This document shows, piece by piece, positions 1-11,700 of a DNA stretch of 22,098 nt. The DNA comes from Priapulus caudatus (Eukaryota > Priapulida > Priapulimorpha > Priapulimorphida > Priapulidae): the NCBI RefSeq assembly GCF_000485595.1, contig NW_014577211.1, forward strand, positions 351,772 to 373,869, read 5' to 3'. A program made the translations under genes and the position numbers. The notes under the pieces are model-generated. The model was not told where the DNA came from and did not search any database. It was given only the letters and a program-made list of their open reading frames with translations. Positions within the stretch are counted from its first letter, which is position 1. Every line of letters begins with the position of its first letter.

Positions 1-1060
1 AAGGTGTGCGATTTTTCACTCGCCTGCCTTTTCCAAACACAAGGACTGGGTAAGTATTGTAAAAGTGTGGGAAACACAGGACTGGTTGGAAATTATTTTC
101 GAAATCCTGGCTTTAAGAGGAGGGTAATTGTGTGAAATTAACGCGAGTCCGGTGTCAAATACTCCCCGATTTACTGTCGGACTCCCTGATTTGACATATG
201 CAGGAGTCCGTGTGACTCCCTGAAAATTCTGCTAGATACTAACTAGTTCGTTCAAGAGCACAGCCTCGCGAAAATTACCGAATTTTTTCAGCAAATGTCC
301 AAAGAAAATTGGGCAGACGTGCAATCGCATGAATCTTCAAAATAAACACATGTGTGTTTGTTAATATCTTTAGTTTTGAACTTCAGATTGCAGACTCCCT
401 CATTTTGCTGCGATCCCCCTCTTTTTGAGGGCAGGGAGTCCGTTGGACTCCCTTGTTCAAAAGTTAATTTCTACTCCTGGAGTGTGTTAACCAGATGGTT
501 TTCGCAGAATGTCTTCCAGCTGCTATGGAAATTAAACTGTGCGCACAGCTCTAGCGACTGCCACGTGGACAGAAGTTAATAGCGCCATGGATATTTGGCC
601 CCCCATACAACTGTACCCATCCCAAGCCTGCTTCTTATACACAACTTCATGTGTTGATAGAGTTTTTACACACAGGCTACCACTCTCGACTATATCAACG
701 ACGACGGTTTTGCTCCAATGGTCATCTCAGCACATGAGTCACTGGGCACGCAGAGAGATGCTAAGGCCATGGAACATTACTGGCTGCATGACACACAGAC
801 GTTGGTATGGCGGAGGCACTGGTGAGTGAGAGTATGGCACGTGAGAACGAAGAGGCATGAAATTTTCCCATGCAATTAAGCTAGTTGTTGTTGTCATTAT
901 CGTTGTCTGGAAATTGCCGAGTTTAAGATGCCAATCCATATAGGTGAAGTATATAGTGCCTTAAGTTAAATTAGGTGCCTAAAAGAAAAACATCTAGTTA
1001 GAGTCTTTTTAATGTGAATGACATAGAATGCTGCTGAGTACCTGGATCTATTAAAATGGA
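1..1060. other. No gene recognised; contains short GGAGTCC palindromes
   Basis: No coding similarity was seen on either strand. Related GGACTCCC/GGAGTCC motifs occur at about 174-182, 203-221 and 435-453. The last two are near-identical 19-bp palindromes (GGAGTCC, short spacer, GACTCCC). A promoter or upstream PISD exon could lie here, but nothing marks one clearly. Confidence 0.5.
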
Positions 1061-1062
1061 TA

Positions 1063-1619
1063 AAGCTCGCAACAAAACCCCTACATACACCTACTGTGAG
1101 TGTAATTGCAGTATGCAAACTTCACGAAATGTTCTTTTGAGCCAGAAATGTGCTTTGAAGTTGGATATTTTTATGCTATTTAGAAACTCCGTTGGACAGA
1201 GTTTTGGCATACAGATACACATAGAGCGATGTGACTCAGAACTCTAACAGTAGGCTTATGCTAGCGCAAATATTTTCTGGAGAAAAAAAACACTATATTA
1301 GTTTGCTGATTGCATAAGTAATGTAGATAACATATGATTTAAACAAATTTCACAAATTTGTACTGAACAAACATCGAATAATGAATTATAACTTTTTATC
1401 ATAGAAAATAACTGTTTTATGAAAACTCCGATCGCTCGGCTATGTCCCGGATGTGTAAACACTACAGGTGTACACATTGAAAGTACTAGTTTTTTAAGAC
1501 TGTTTAGGTTTGCTGAAGAAATGTTATGAGAACTCGTAGCAATACAAATGAGGTGTAGTGAATTTTTGCAACATAGACGAGCTCACAGTAGGTACATATC
1601 TATGCATTTTGCTGCGGAA
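1063..1619. mobile_element. MITE-like element, copy 1 (diverged)
   Basis: About 557 bp matching the element at 2804-3318 in the same orientation. Shared blocks include GAGCCAGAAATGTGCT, CGAATAATGAATTATAACT and GTCCCGGATGTGTAAAC. The ends are imperfect inverted repeats: the left arm has CCTACTGTGAG at about 1090 and the right arm its complement CTCACAGTAGG at about 1582. A TA precedes the left end; the right end is too worn to place exactly. Confidence 0.7.
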
Positions 1620-1962
1620 ACGTGCCGTTTTGAGGTGACAGATGTTAGCAACTAGGATAGCAACTAGCATCGCATCCTGTAACTCATGGTAGTGATTTGT
1701 CAGCCTGGTTATATCATAACTTTACATAAATCTCGGCATACATAGTACAATACCCTTCCCAGGTGAAGTAGAAGATTAAAGACAAGAGTGGCAATAATGA
1801 TGAAGAAAAATCCATGTATGTTATATTATGGAATTTGACGTTGTGTTGTTGAAAATTCCATTCCTGCTTCTGTTGTTGATACCGTATGAAAGTCAGTTTG
1901 TTCATTCTTGGCCATTGTCCATAGTACCTGGTTAATTATAACACCAGCACTTGTTGTTTCAG
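1620..1962. other. Upstream intron or 5' flank of PISD, no gene seen
   Basis: AT-rich sequence without recognised features apart from the pyrimidine-rich 3' splice site that ends at 1962. I infer that it is intronic, between an unlocated 5' exon and the first coding exon. Confidence 0.45.
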
Positions 1963-2144
1963 GAGGAAAGCAAGGACAGGGGCAGAGTACCAACATGCTA
2001 GCTCGATACCTGCGCTCGTTGAAGTGGGTGCCGATTCCAATGGGAGTCGGTTTTGCCTATATCTGCTATCAGCAGTTTGGCCATATCAGGAAGAGGGAGA
2101 AACGGGTGCTAGGCGAGAGTATAGACCTTGCTAGGGACTGGCAG
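1963..2144 (+). CDS. PISD: PISD exon with start codon (N-terminus and membrane anchor)
   Basis: The exon starts after a pyrimidine-rich acceptor ending in AG at 1961-1962 and ends at donor GT 2145-2146 (GTAAAA), in phase 0. Coding starts at ATG 1995. The 50 residues have Arg/Lys at 4, 7 and 10, then a hydrophobic stretch at about 11-25, then a basic KREKR cluster: the pattern of a mitochondrial signal plus one membrane span. The frame is also open upstream to an ATG at 1908, which would add 29 residues if the intron were retained. I prefer 1995 because the acceptor is strong. This N-terminal part is poorly conserved in the family, so the assignment rests on phase and position. Confidence 0.75.
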
Positions 2145-5100
2145 GTAAAACAAAAACAATAATTTATTTATACACATGCAGGGCCTAATCCTGGCCATTT
2201 TTCATACCGAATACCGGCGCCCAAATTACGACCCCTAGCAAAACGCCCAGATTACAAAATTCATAAAACGCCCAAATTAGGAGAGCTCTGATGCAGATCT
2301 CCCTGTTTCTATCGTTATATAGGCACTGTTTTATAACAAAATGCTCATATACGATCTATATTATAGATATCTGAATAAAATGTGTCAACCAAAAGCCCAA
2401 TTTAATGTGAAAGATAAGTATATATATATAATTTTTTTACGCTCGCTATGCTTGCCATGCGTGCCCACATATAGATAGATAGCTAGATTAGCCTCTGACA
2501 TGCTGATGAAATACTTGTTGGTTTTTAGCCAAAGCACTTTGTATAGCTGTAAAGTTGCTGACAATACACTAAAATGTGATGTGTCAGCTGTTATTTTGTT
2601 ATTTGCTGACATACACCTATTTATGCCCTGTCGTGGACTATGTCATATCTGTTTAATCAAGATTTCTATTAACATGTGGTAATACAGCTTGATGTTATTA
2701 CTTAAAATCAAATGTTTTACCAGGAAATTAATTAGTAATTTTTTAATTGTGCTTCTCTAGCATTTTACCATTACACAAGAATGCTTTAAAACGGATTTAT
2801 ATAAACCTCACAACAAAAAGCTCGTATAGACCTATTGTGAGCATACTTGCAGTGTGCAAACATCACGAAAAGTTCTCATTGAGCCAGAAATGTGCTCCAA
2901 AGGTGACTGTTTTGAAAACTGTCGGATGTGGTTTTGTTGCACAGCTAGCAGTAGCCCTACCCTAGCGCAAATAGTTCCTGGAACGAAAACACTATATTTA
3001 TTTCCTGATTCCATAAGTAATATATAGATAACGATATGATTTAAACAAATTTCAAAATTTTGTACTCAATAAACGTCGAATAATGAATTATAACTTGTTT
3101 GATCATAGAAAGGAACTGTTAATGAATCGAGCCGATCGCTCTACTGTGTCCCGGATGTGTAAACATCACTGTGGTGCTACGTTCGTAAGAGAAAAAATTT
3201 CTATTTCGATTTTGAGAAGAAATGTTATGAAAGTAGCAATACAATTGAGTTGTAGTGAATTTTTTCAACATATGAAACCTCACAGTAGGTATATATATAT
3301 GCGTTTAGCTGCGAGGTTTATCAACTAAATGCGTGTTTATATTCCAAATCTGACATGAACTAGTAGTGTCTAGTATGTAAGTGCCAAACAAGTGGCAAAA
3401 GATACTATAACTAGAGTTGAAATATGCCTCACATGCTTGAATATACTGTCTTTTTTAATTAGATTAATTCATTTTCAAAGTGAAAAATTCTTGTCAGATA
3501 CACATACAGTCAAACTTCAGAAGCTAATTTGATTGCAGTACGTCACTGAAGAGCAATTCTTGACCCTGTAGGTGATGGTGTACAGGATGATACCTCTCCG
3601 GGGTATGTCGAGGCTGTGGGGGAAGGTGAACAGCCTTGACCTTCCCACGTGGCTGAGATCACCCATATACATGGCCTACAGCAAGGCGTTCGACTGCAAG
3701 ATTGAGGAGGCGGCCATCCAAGACTTGCAGCACTACAAGAACCTGGGCGAGTTCTTCCGGAGAAAGTTGAAAGTTTCTGCACGACCAATTGATCAGAAGC
3801 ACCCAATTGTAAGCTTGCAAAATGTGTCTGTAGGGTTTTACAGTGTTTTAGTTGGATTTTTAGGGCCCGGCAAGAATTACCTTTACTATGTTATGGCACA
3901 ATGGCAAGAATTACCTTTAGTATGTTATGGCACAATGGCAAGTTGGAGGATACCAATGCAAACATTTTCTTCAAATTAGCATTGTCGAGGCCACTTAATT
4001 TTTAACGTTCATGTGGGGCAAAGAGGGATGCATACATTGAGATTTATTGGAAGGGTATGGAGGCATACCTGGTAGTGCAGCCACTACAGTTTCTACCTGT
4101 GGATATCATCTAATATTTGGCACCAAGTCAAGTAAGGAGGGCAACCATGGCATTTGCTGTCGGTGCCGAGGTGAAGTTTGAGCAATGTGCATTGGTTGTT
4201 CGGGTATGGTGGCTGGGTCGTGAGAAGCGCGAGACATTGCTGACCCTGACCTTAGAGGTTAGGTCACCGTTAAAGACAATTCTGTGTAAACCATAACTGA
4301 TAGTAATTGTCCAGATTATAAGGTAAACAAATATAAGCTAAATTTTCTGACGTCTTTGATGCAATACAAGGTCTATATATTTCTAGCTCTAAGCAGATAT
4401 AGATAAAGAGGGTTAAGAATATCCTTAGTTTTGTTTATTGAGTACAAAGAAAGCTACTTTTGACCCTCATCTCGATCGTACATTTTATCCCTCTTGCCAT
4501 TTTGAAAATGATAACAAAACCTTGAAGTGAATGAAGTACCCAAACATGCAAGCAAAGGAAATATAACAGAAACATTTATTTTCGAAGTGTTAAGAATTCC
4601 AGACTGTTTGCGTGAGTCATGTGACTGATAAATGACAGGGTTACAGGAATGCAGTTATTTACTGTGCTAATTACATATAGACTGTTAACATAAACTAAAT
4701 GAGATAAGTTATCCATATTCTAATCCCAAACTGAGGTGACTGTAAATGGTTAACTGAAAATGACACCAAATGCGTCTCAAAGCATCTGACCCCTTCACCT
4801 ACCCACCTAGAAGGCAATACGTCGCTATTCTCACCTGGATTCTTAAAAAGTTATGCTTTCCATTTTCTATGTGTGGGAGATATTTCTCTGTCTTAGTGTC
4901 AATCATTAGACCTTGGTTTTACAGATCTTACTATACGTAGATGTGGGAATATCTTAACTATGTACCTGAACTCGTATTCAGGTGTGATAGATCTGATTCA
5001 TTAACCACCTGTATGTATGCAATAGATGCTCGTGTTTCCTAGGTGTGCCCGGCCGATGGCAGGATATTGCACCTGGGTAAGGTCGACATGCCTGGTAAAG

Positions 5101-8100
5101 TAGAGCAAGTGAAGGGCGTCACCTATTCACTGAAGGAGTTTCTGGGACCGGCAACGTGGATGAGACCATCGGGCGACAGGCGAGACTCGCGTTGCATAGA
5201 CGGGCAAAGCACAGCATCGTCATACGAGCTGCACAGATGTGAAAGCGCGCCGGCAAACCTTGCAACTGTCACCACGGAGAGAAGTGAAGTGCACCTGCTT
5301 GAGAGTTTCAGTAGCGAAACGGATGGGCTGCAGTCAAAGGCTGAGACAGGCAGCGACGAGCAGGGGAAGGACCATGCGTACCAGCGCTCACTGTGCCACT
5401 GCAGCACGTCTAACACAGCACTTTACCATTGTGTCATATACCTGGCGCCAGGCGACTACCACGCCTTCCACTCACCTGCGTCATGGGATGTTGCCTACAG
5501 AAGACACTTTCCTGGTAGGTGCATGTACATCTGTGATATATATATATATATATATATACATAAGTATATATATGATTCATTGGTCCTAGAACAAATACCC
5601 CTGGACATTTACCCCCCCCCCTCCTAAGACAATTACCCTCTCCAGGAAATTCTCCCAATTACCTCCAAGAGTTACCCTTGTACAATCACTCCCCAGGCAA
5701 TTACCCCTCTAGACAATCACCCACATAATTTAGTTTATTATTATTGTGTTGAATTTGCCGCGCAACCGAAAATAGCCCTTTTCCCCTCGCTACACACCTT
5801 GCATTTAAGCGCGCTTTTGTTGACACTTAGCTTAGTAACGGCATGCAATACACATTGTACATGCGTTTTGCATGAAAGTGCGATGGTAACCTCGTAATTT
5901 CTCACAATTTCTCAAGGTGCATAGAACATTTTAGCAATTTAGTTGTGTCAGTTAGTCATGGATATGTTACAGTAAGTACTTACAGTAGATGTTTCAAATA
6001 GGTTTGAATTCGGGGTCGCTTTACTGGAGAAAACACCAGAATAATATATGATATTATATTTGAAACAAAGGCACAAAAAATGCCAGGAATGATAATGATG
6101 ATCGATTTTGAAAAGGCTTTTGACACGGTATCATGACGGTATATTTTTAACTTTGGAGATCAATTAAAAATGGGTTAGAGTCTTTCAACAAAATTCAGAA
6201 TCTAGTATAATTTCAAATGGACAGTTTTCTACTTCGTTTAGCCTGGAAAGAGGTTGTAGACGGGGGGATCCAATTTCGCCATATATATTTATATTATGTG
6301 TAGAATTACTAGGAGCAGCCGTCAGATATAATAAAGAACTTAAACGTATAAAATTGTGGGAAGAAGAGTATAATATCTCCCAATATGCTGATGACACCTA
6401 TTTATTTTTAGACGGAAGAGAGCAATCAATGAAAGAAGCTTATAATATTTTGAAATGGTTCCAAAACATAACGGGGCTTTAAGGTAGGGGCACACGAGCG
6501 ATTTTTATCGCCCGATCGCCGCGAATTCTAAAATCGCTCGAAAAATTCTCCTGTGTGCCCGTTCACGTCGACGCCGATTTTAATCGCCCGATCGAATCGC
6601 CCGTATCCAAAATGTTAGATATTTTCGGGCGATTATTTACGCCGGGCGATTATTATCGCTCGTGTGCCCGTGACCGGCGTATTTTGTCGCCCGATCGATT
6701 TTTCTAAACCAATCGGACGTGTTGTTGATATCATGTGATGTTAAAATGGCTGTCTCCAATACTGTAGAAGTGTGGACTCGCGAAAAGGAAGGCGAATTGG
6801 TATTTCTGTGGTCGGAAAGGCCATGCCTTTTTGACATTACGATCCCTGAATACCGGGATCGTGTAGCGAAGGAGGTCGCTATTACAGAAATAGTGCTGAG
6901 ACTTGCAATGAATGTTTCCAGTTCTTTTACTAAATTCGAGTAGACCCCTTTACCTTTCCGGCGCATTATCCAACTCCTGGACCACGAATTTCGATTCGCC
7001 CAACGAGCCCTTCTCCGTATTTTGTTTCTTTTTAGAAGCAAATAAACAGCACTAACAACAGCAACAACCTTTTTTCGGCGGTTCGCCATTTTGTACCGAT
7101 CACATGATCGATGGAAAATTCTGTCGAGTGGCGTACGCGTACGCTCTCATTCTCAAATTCGCTACGTGTGCCCCTTCGTGATCGGGCGATTAAATTCGCT
7201 ACGTGTGCCCCTTCGTGATCGGGCGATTAAATTCGCTACGTGTGCCCCTTCGTGATCGGGCGATTAAATTCGCTACGTGTGCCCCTTCGTGATCGAGCGA
7301 TTAAATTCGCTACGTGTGCCCCTTCGTGATCGGGCGATTAAATTCGCTGGCGATTTTAATCGCCGCGATCGGGCGATAAAAATCGCTCGTGTGCCCCTAG
7401 CATAAGACAAATATAGGAAAAACTAAAATATTATGGATTGGGTCAATGGAGGGTTCTGATAGGTGCTTTTGCAGAGAAAATTGCCCAGAGTGGATCACGG
7501 CTGGGAAGTTTACAGCATTAGGTGTGACTTTTAATACAGATCAAAGTCAAATGATCACTGAAAATTTGCTTCCAAAATTAAACTATAAAATGCTTGCTAA
7601 ATATTTGGAAATCTAGAAATCTGACCTCGCTAGGGAAAATCATAAAATTGTGGGAAGAAGAGTATAATATCTTCCAATATGCTGATGACACCTATATATT
7701 TGTATCCCCCGCGACGAAGTCGGCGGGGATACTATGGTTTCATGTCTCCCCAGCCGCCGCCGCCGCCGCTCGGTCCGCCACACAGAATTTCCCTTCCGCT
7801 CTAGAACTCAACCCCTAATTGACCTAGCGTGACCAAACTTGGTATACTTACACATTTTGGGGAGAAGGTGTGCAGAGTACCAAAACCAGGTCACTGCGAC
7901 CTTTATTTGACCTTTACCTTGACCTTGATCATATTTTCCTTCCGCTCTCTAACTCGGCCCCTAATTGACCTAGTGCTACCAAAACCAGGTCACTACGACC
8001 TTTATTTGACCTTTACCTTGACCTTGATCATATTTTCCTTCCGCTCTCTAACTCGGCCCCTAATTGACCTAGCACTACCAAACTTGGTATACTTATACAT

Positions 8101-8655
8101 CTTGGGGAGAAGGTGAGCAGCGTACCAAAACCAGGTCACTGCGACCTTTATTTGACCTTTACTTTGACCTTGATCATATTTTCTTTCCGCTCTCTAACTC
8201 GGCCCCTAATTGACATAGCGCTATCAAAACCAGGTCACTACGACATTTATTTGACCTTTACCTTGACCTTGATCATATTTCCCTTTCGCTCTATAATTCG
8301 GCCGCTAATTGACCTAGCGCTACCAAACTTGGTATACTTACACATCTTGGGGAGAAGGTGTGTCACGTACCAAAACCAGGTCACTATGACCTTTATTTGA
8401 CCTTTACCTTGACCTTGATTATATTTCCCTTCCGCTCTATAACTCGACCCCTAATTGACCTAGCGCTACCAAACTTGGTATACTTACACATCTTGGGGAT
8501 AATGTGTGTTGCTTACCAAAACAAGGTCACTGCGGCTTTTATTTGACCTTGACCTGGACCTTGATCATATTTCCCTTCCACTCTATAACTCGGCCCTTAA
8601 TTGACCAATAACGCGTTAATTTTTCACCCTTTATATATATATATATATATATATA

Positions 8656-8706
<51 letters not shown>

Positions 8707-11700
8707 TCGTTATTATTCTGGAAAAAATAAAGGTTAAATATGCGGAAATAAGATAAATCAGCTATATTCTTTATGTTAAGAAAACATATTTCCTGGGGGT
8801 TTATTGTCTGGGGAAAGAGGTTATTGTCAGGGGGTTATTGTCCTGGAAGTGATTGTTGAGGAGTGATTTTACGAGGGGGACTTGTCCTGATACCCCTTCA
8901 TATTACATTTTTATCATCAATATTTATTTTATCAGGTGTTTGATTGCGTTGACTTGTTCAAGTTTTCAAAAATTAATATAATTGTGGTTGGCCAAGGTTG
9001 TAGGAAGACACCTAATGTTGAGATGTAAAAGTTAGGACTGCATCTATTTGGAGTTGTCGTTATTCTGGGAATCATTCCTAGTTGATATCATTTTGCGATT
9101 TCAAATATTATGCATTAATAGTCTAAACTAGTTTATTTACTGTGGAGTTCATGAATGTTTCACACAGTTAGGCTGGTGTCTGTTTCACATCAAACTTGTA
9201 ACCATTCATCAATGCACACCTGCTACAGCTTGTAACCATTCATCAATGCACACCTGCTACAGCTTGTAACCATTCATCAATGCACACCTGCTACAGCTTG
9301 CATGTTTGTTTCAGGTGAGCTGATGAGCGTGAATCCAAGAATAGCACGCTGGATATCGGGCTTGTTTAACTACAACGAGCGTGTTGTGCTAGCGGGAGAA
9401 TGGGAATTTGGCTTTTTCTCTATGACAGCTGTCGGTGCAACCAATGTTGGCTCCATTAGAATCCACAGTGACTACGTGAGTGCTGCTATGCCACTGACCT
9501 GTGTGCTGATTAACCTGTCTTGTCTGCATTAGATAACCATGCTCCCACATCCTATATAATATTTATTGGTCAGTAAAGCTCAACCAGTTTTTGTGTGAAC
9601 CTGCATGTCTGCTCACCAAAATGACAAGTGAAGCGCTACACTACAGTACTAAGCATTGCTTTTAAAATGTCACATTGTAGTAATAATTAGTAGAGGTACT
9701 TGTCAGTCATGCCAGACAGGTGAATCTAGGCTACTGTTGATGTAATATCCTTGTCCGCAATGAAACAGAGCTCAGACAGAGACACAGGTCGGTGTGTCAA
9801 TTCTGTTTCGCATAAATATAAGTTTGGCTACAGAAATTCAGTGCCACGAGGTTGAGGTCACAGTATGTCAAAACCTGTCAACACCAAATCGTCCCAACAA
9901 CAATTTGACACCAATTTGTCCCATGCGAGTTATAAAGTGTTGGAACTGTAATTGCCAATTTTCGCATAGGAGATGGCCATGCCTTGCAAAATGCCAAAAC
10001 TGTCATGCTTGTTAAGGACCCAACCACTTCGCGAAGGTAAAGGCTTGTCCAAACAACGAGAAACCTCACAAAATTTGGGCTGTGGCTTCAAGCTAGTGGT
10101 TATGGCAGATGTCGATTTAATAGCGATGAGAGTTATTGCTATGGTATAAGATATGCAACACAGAATGACAGAGATAAACATGTACATGCTGTCAAAGGTC
10201 CATACATTGGTTAAAGTCAACAACACAAATATCAGACTACCTATTGACAGTGGGTCCTCACAGTGTATATTCTTGACGAGTCAGACTACAAGAAAATTGG
10301 AGGGCCTACCCTCAACAGAACCAAGAACAGGAGTAGATTGGTGCCTCATTGAGCAAAGGATGCTCTCAAAGTACTAGGAACATGTAATTTAGGGGTCGAG
10401 ACCATGAAAAAATACAATGTTCTGGAGTTTCATGTAGTAAAAGGTAAAAGAAAATATTGGCCAATCTTAGGATACACTATACCGTGTAAAGCTTCACGTT
10501 CACCCAGATATGACTCATTGCAGAGAAATCCCGAAAGAGGACATTTTATCTTGAAATAAAGAAGGAGATAGCCAAACTGATAGTTGACCATATTATTGAA
10601 AGGGTGGATGGAAAGCCCACTCCGTGGGTTTCCCAAATTGTTACACCCCCAAAAAAGACAAGCAAGATCTGCTCCTGGGTATGTGGACATGTGGGAAGCC
10701 AATAAAGTGATGAAGCATGAATTGCATGTAATGCCAACAATAAACAAAGGCATCACAACGAGTCAAAACTATTCACGAGATTAAATTTGTGTTGTGGATA
10801 TCATCAGTTAAAGCCTGAACCCGAGTCGAGATACATTACGACGTTTAATACGCACCTCGGTATTTATCGCTACAAACGCCTAAATCTTGGCATATAATCG
10901 GCATCCTGGGTATTCCAGAAAATGATACGGCAAGTCGTGCAGAACATTTCAGGTAAACTGGATACATTTGACGATATACTGGACCATGGAAAAGATTGCA
11001 GTGAATACGACCAAGCTTTTAGAGAAGTTTTACAAAGCCTACATAATTCCAGTCTCACTCTAAACAAGAAAAAAATCCGTTGAGTTCCGAATGAGAACAT
11101 ATCATTACTTGGAGTCACCATCTTTAGTGAGAATGGCATACCACCAGACTCTTAGAAAGTGAAAGCAATCAGGGAATCTAGAAGGCCTCGGAAAGTGAGA
11201 GAAATGAGGAGCTTCCTTGACCTTGGGGGGGGAATTGTTGTTTGCCATTCATCAAGGATTACACGTCGGACTGTGAACCGTTACGTGAACTTACTCATCA
11301 AGACAAGGAATGGATCTAGACCAAACTTTCTGAAGATGTTTTTACAACCTTCAAGGACAAGCTATCACTATCAGGTGACACTGTGAAGGCATATTGTGAC
11401 CCTGGTAAGCTACTTGAAGTGAGAGTTGATGTGGAACTATCTGCCATTCTAGTGCAAGAAAGGATAGTGTTCTACTCCAGGCAGTCGCTCAATCCATTCA
11501 AGTCGCGGTATGGTCAAGTCGAGCGAGAAGCTCTTGCTGCAGTGTGGGCATGCGAACACCTTAACTTCACATACCTTTCCCTCAGGGGGTTGCGACACCT
11601 CACAATAGTGAACGATCGCCGTGACACATCTTTACACAAGCCACTCGAAAAGATATTGGAGAACCCAAGACTACTGCTAAGGATATAATGAAGGGGCCTA

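Larger units (their letters stand above)
6483..7402. mobile_element. Internally deleted Harbinger-type DNA transposon
   Basis: The ends carry a perfect 35-bp terminal inverted repeat (6485-6519 and 7365-7399) beginning TAGGGGCACACGAGCG. TAA flanks both sides (6480-6482 and 7403-7405), the target type expected for PIF/Harbinger. Inside are the N-terminal part of a MADF-domain protein on the + strand and the N-terminal part of a Harbinger transposase on the minus strand, tail to tail. Subterminal copies of GATCGGGCGA and GTGTGCCC occur at both ends, with a 37-bp tandem array on the right. It sits inside the LINE fragment and is therefore younger than it. At 920 bp it is far shorter than an autonomous element. 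Confidence 0.85.

Noticed and set aside
739-939. Short open frames in the first kilobase on both strands.
   Set aside because: All are under 100 residues, overlap each other and lack domains; length is as expected by chance.
5515-5627. Extension of PISD exon 3 past its donor into a 194-residue frame.
   Set aside because: It reads through a GTAGGT donor into a TA microsatellite and C-rich repeat, while exon 4 continues the family sequence in phase.
6637-6917. C-terminal two thirds of the 150-residue minus-strand frame in the Harbinger element.
   Set aside because: It is the antisense of the MADF fragment and matches nothing in Harbinger transposases beyond the KELE block.
7157-7341. Possible CRISPR-like array of 37-bp repeats.
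   Set aside because: The units are directly tandem with no spacers and lie inside a eukaryotic transposon.
7829-8546. Three overlapping + frames of 62-95 residues with repeated [12 protein letters not shown] segments, which look like a membrane protein.
   Set aside because: They are translations of the 146/99-bp tandem array; repeats and not selection keep the frame open, and no start or domain is convincing.
9540-9800. Search for a 5' LTR matching the LTR at 13931-14074; a GCTCCCACAT string near 9542 resembles the complement of part of it.
   Set aside because: The match is about 10 bp in the wrong orientation; no TG...CA segment or longer identity was found.
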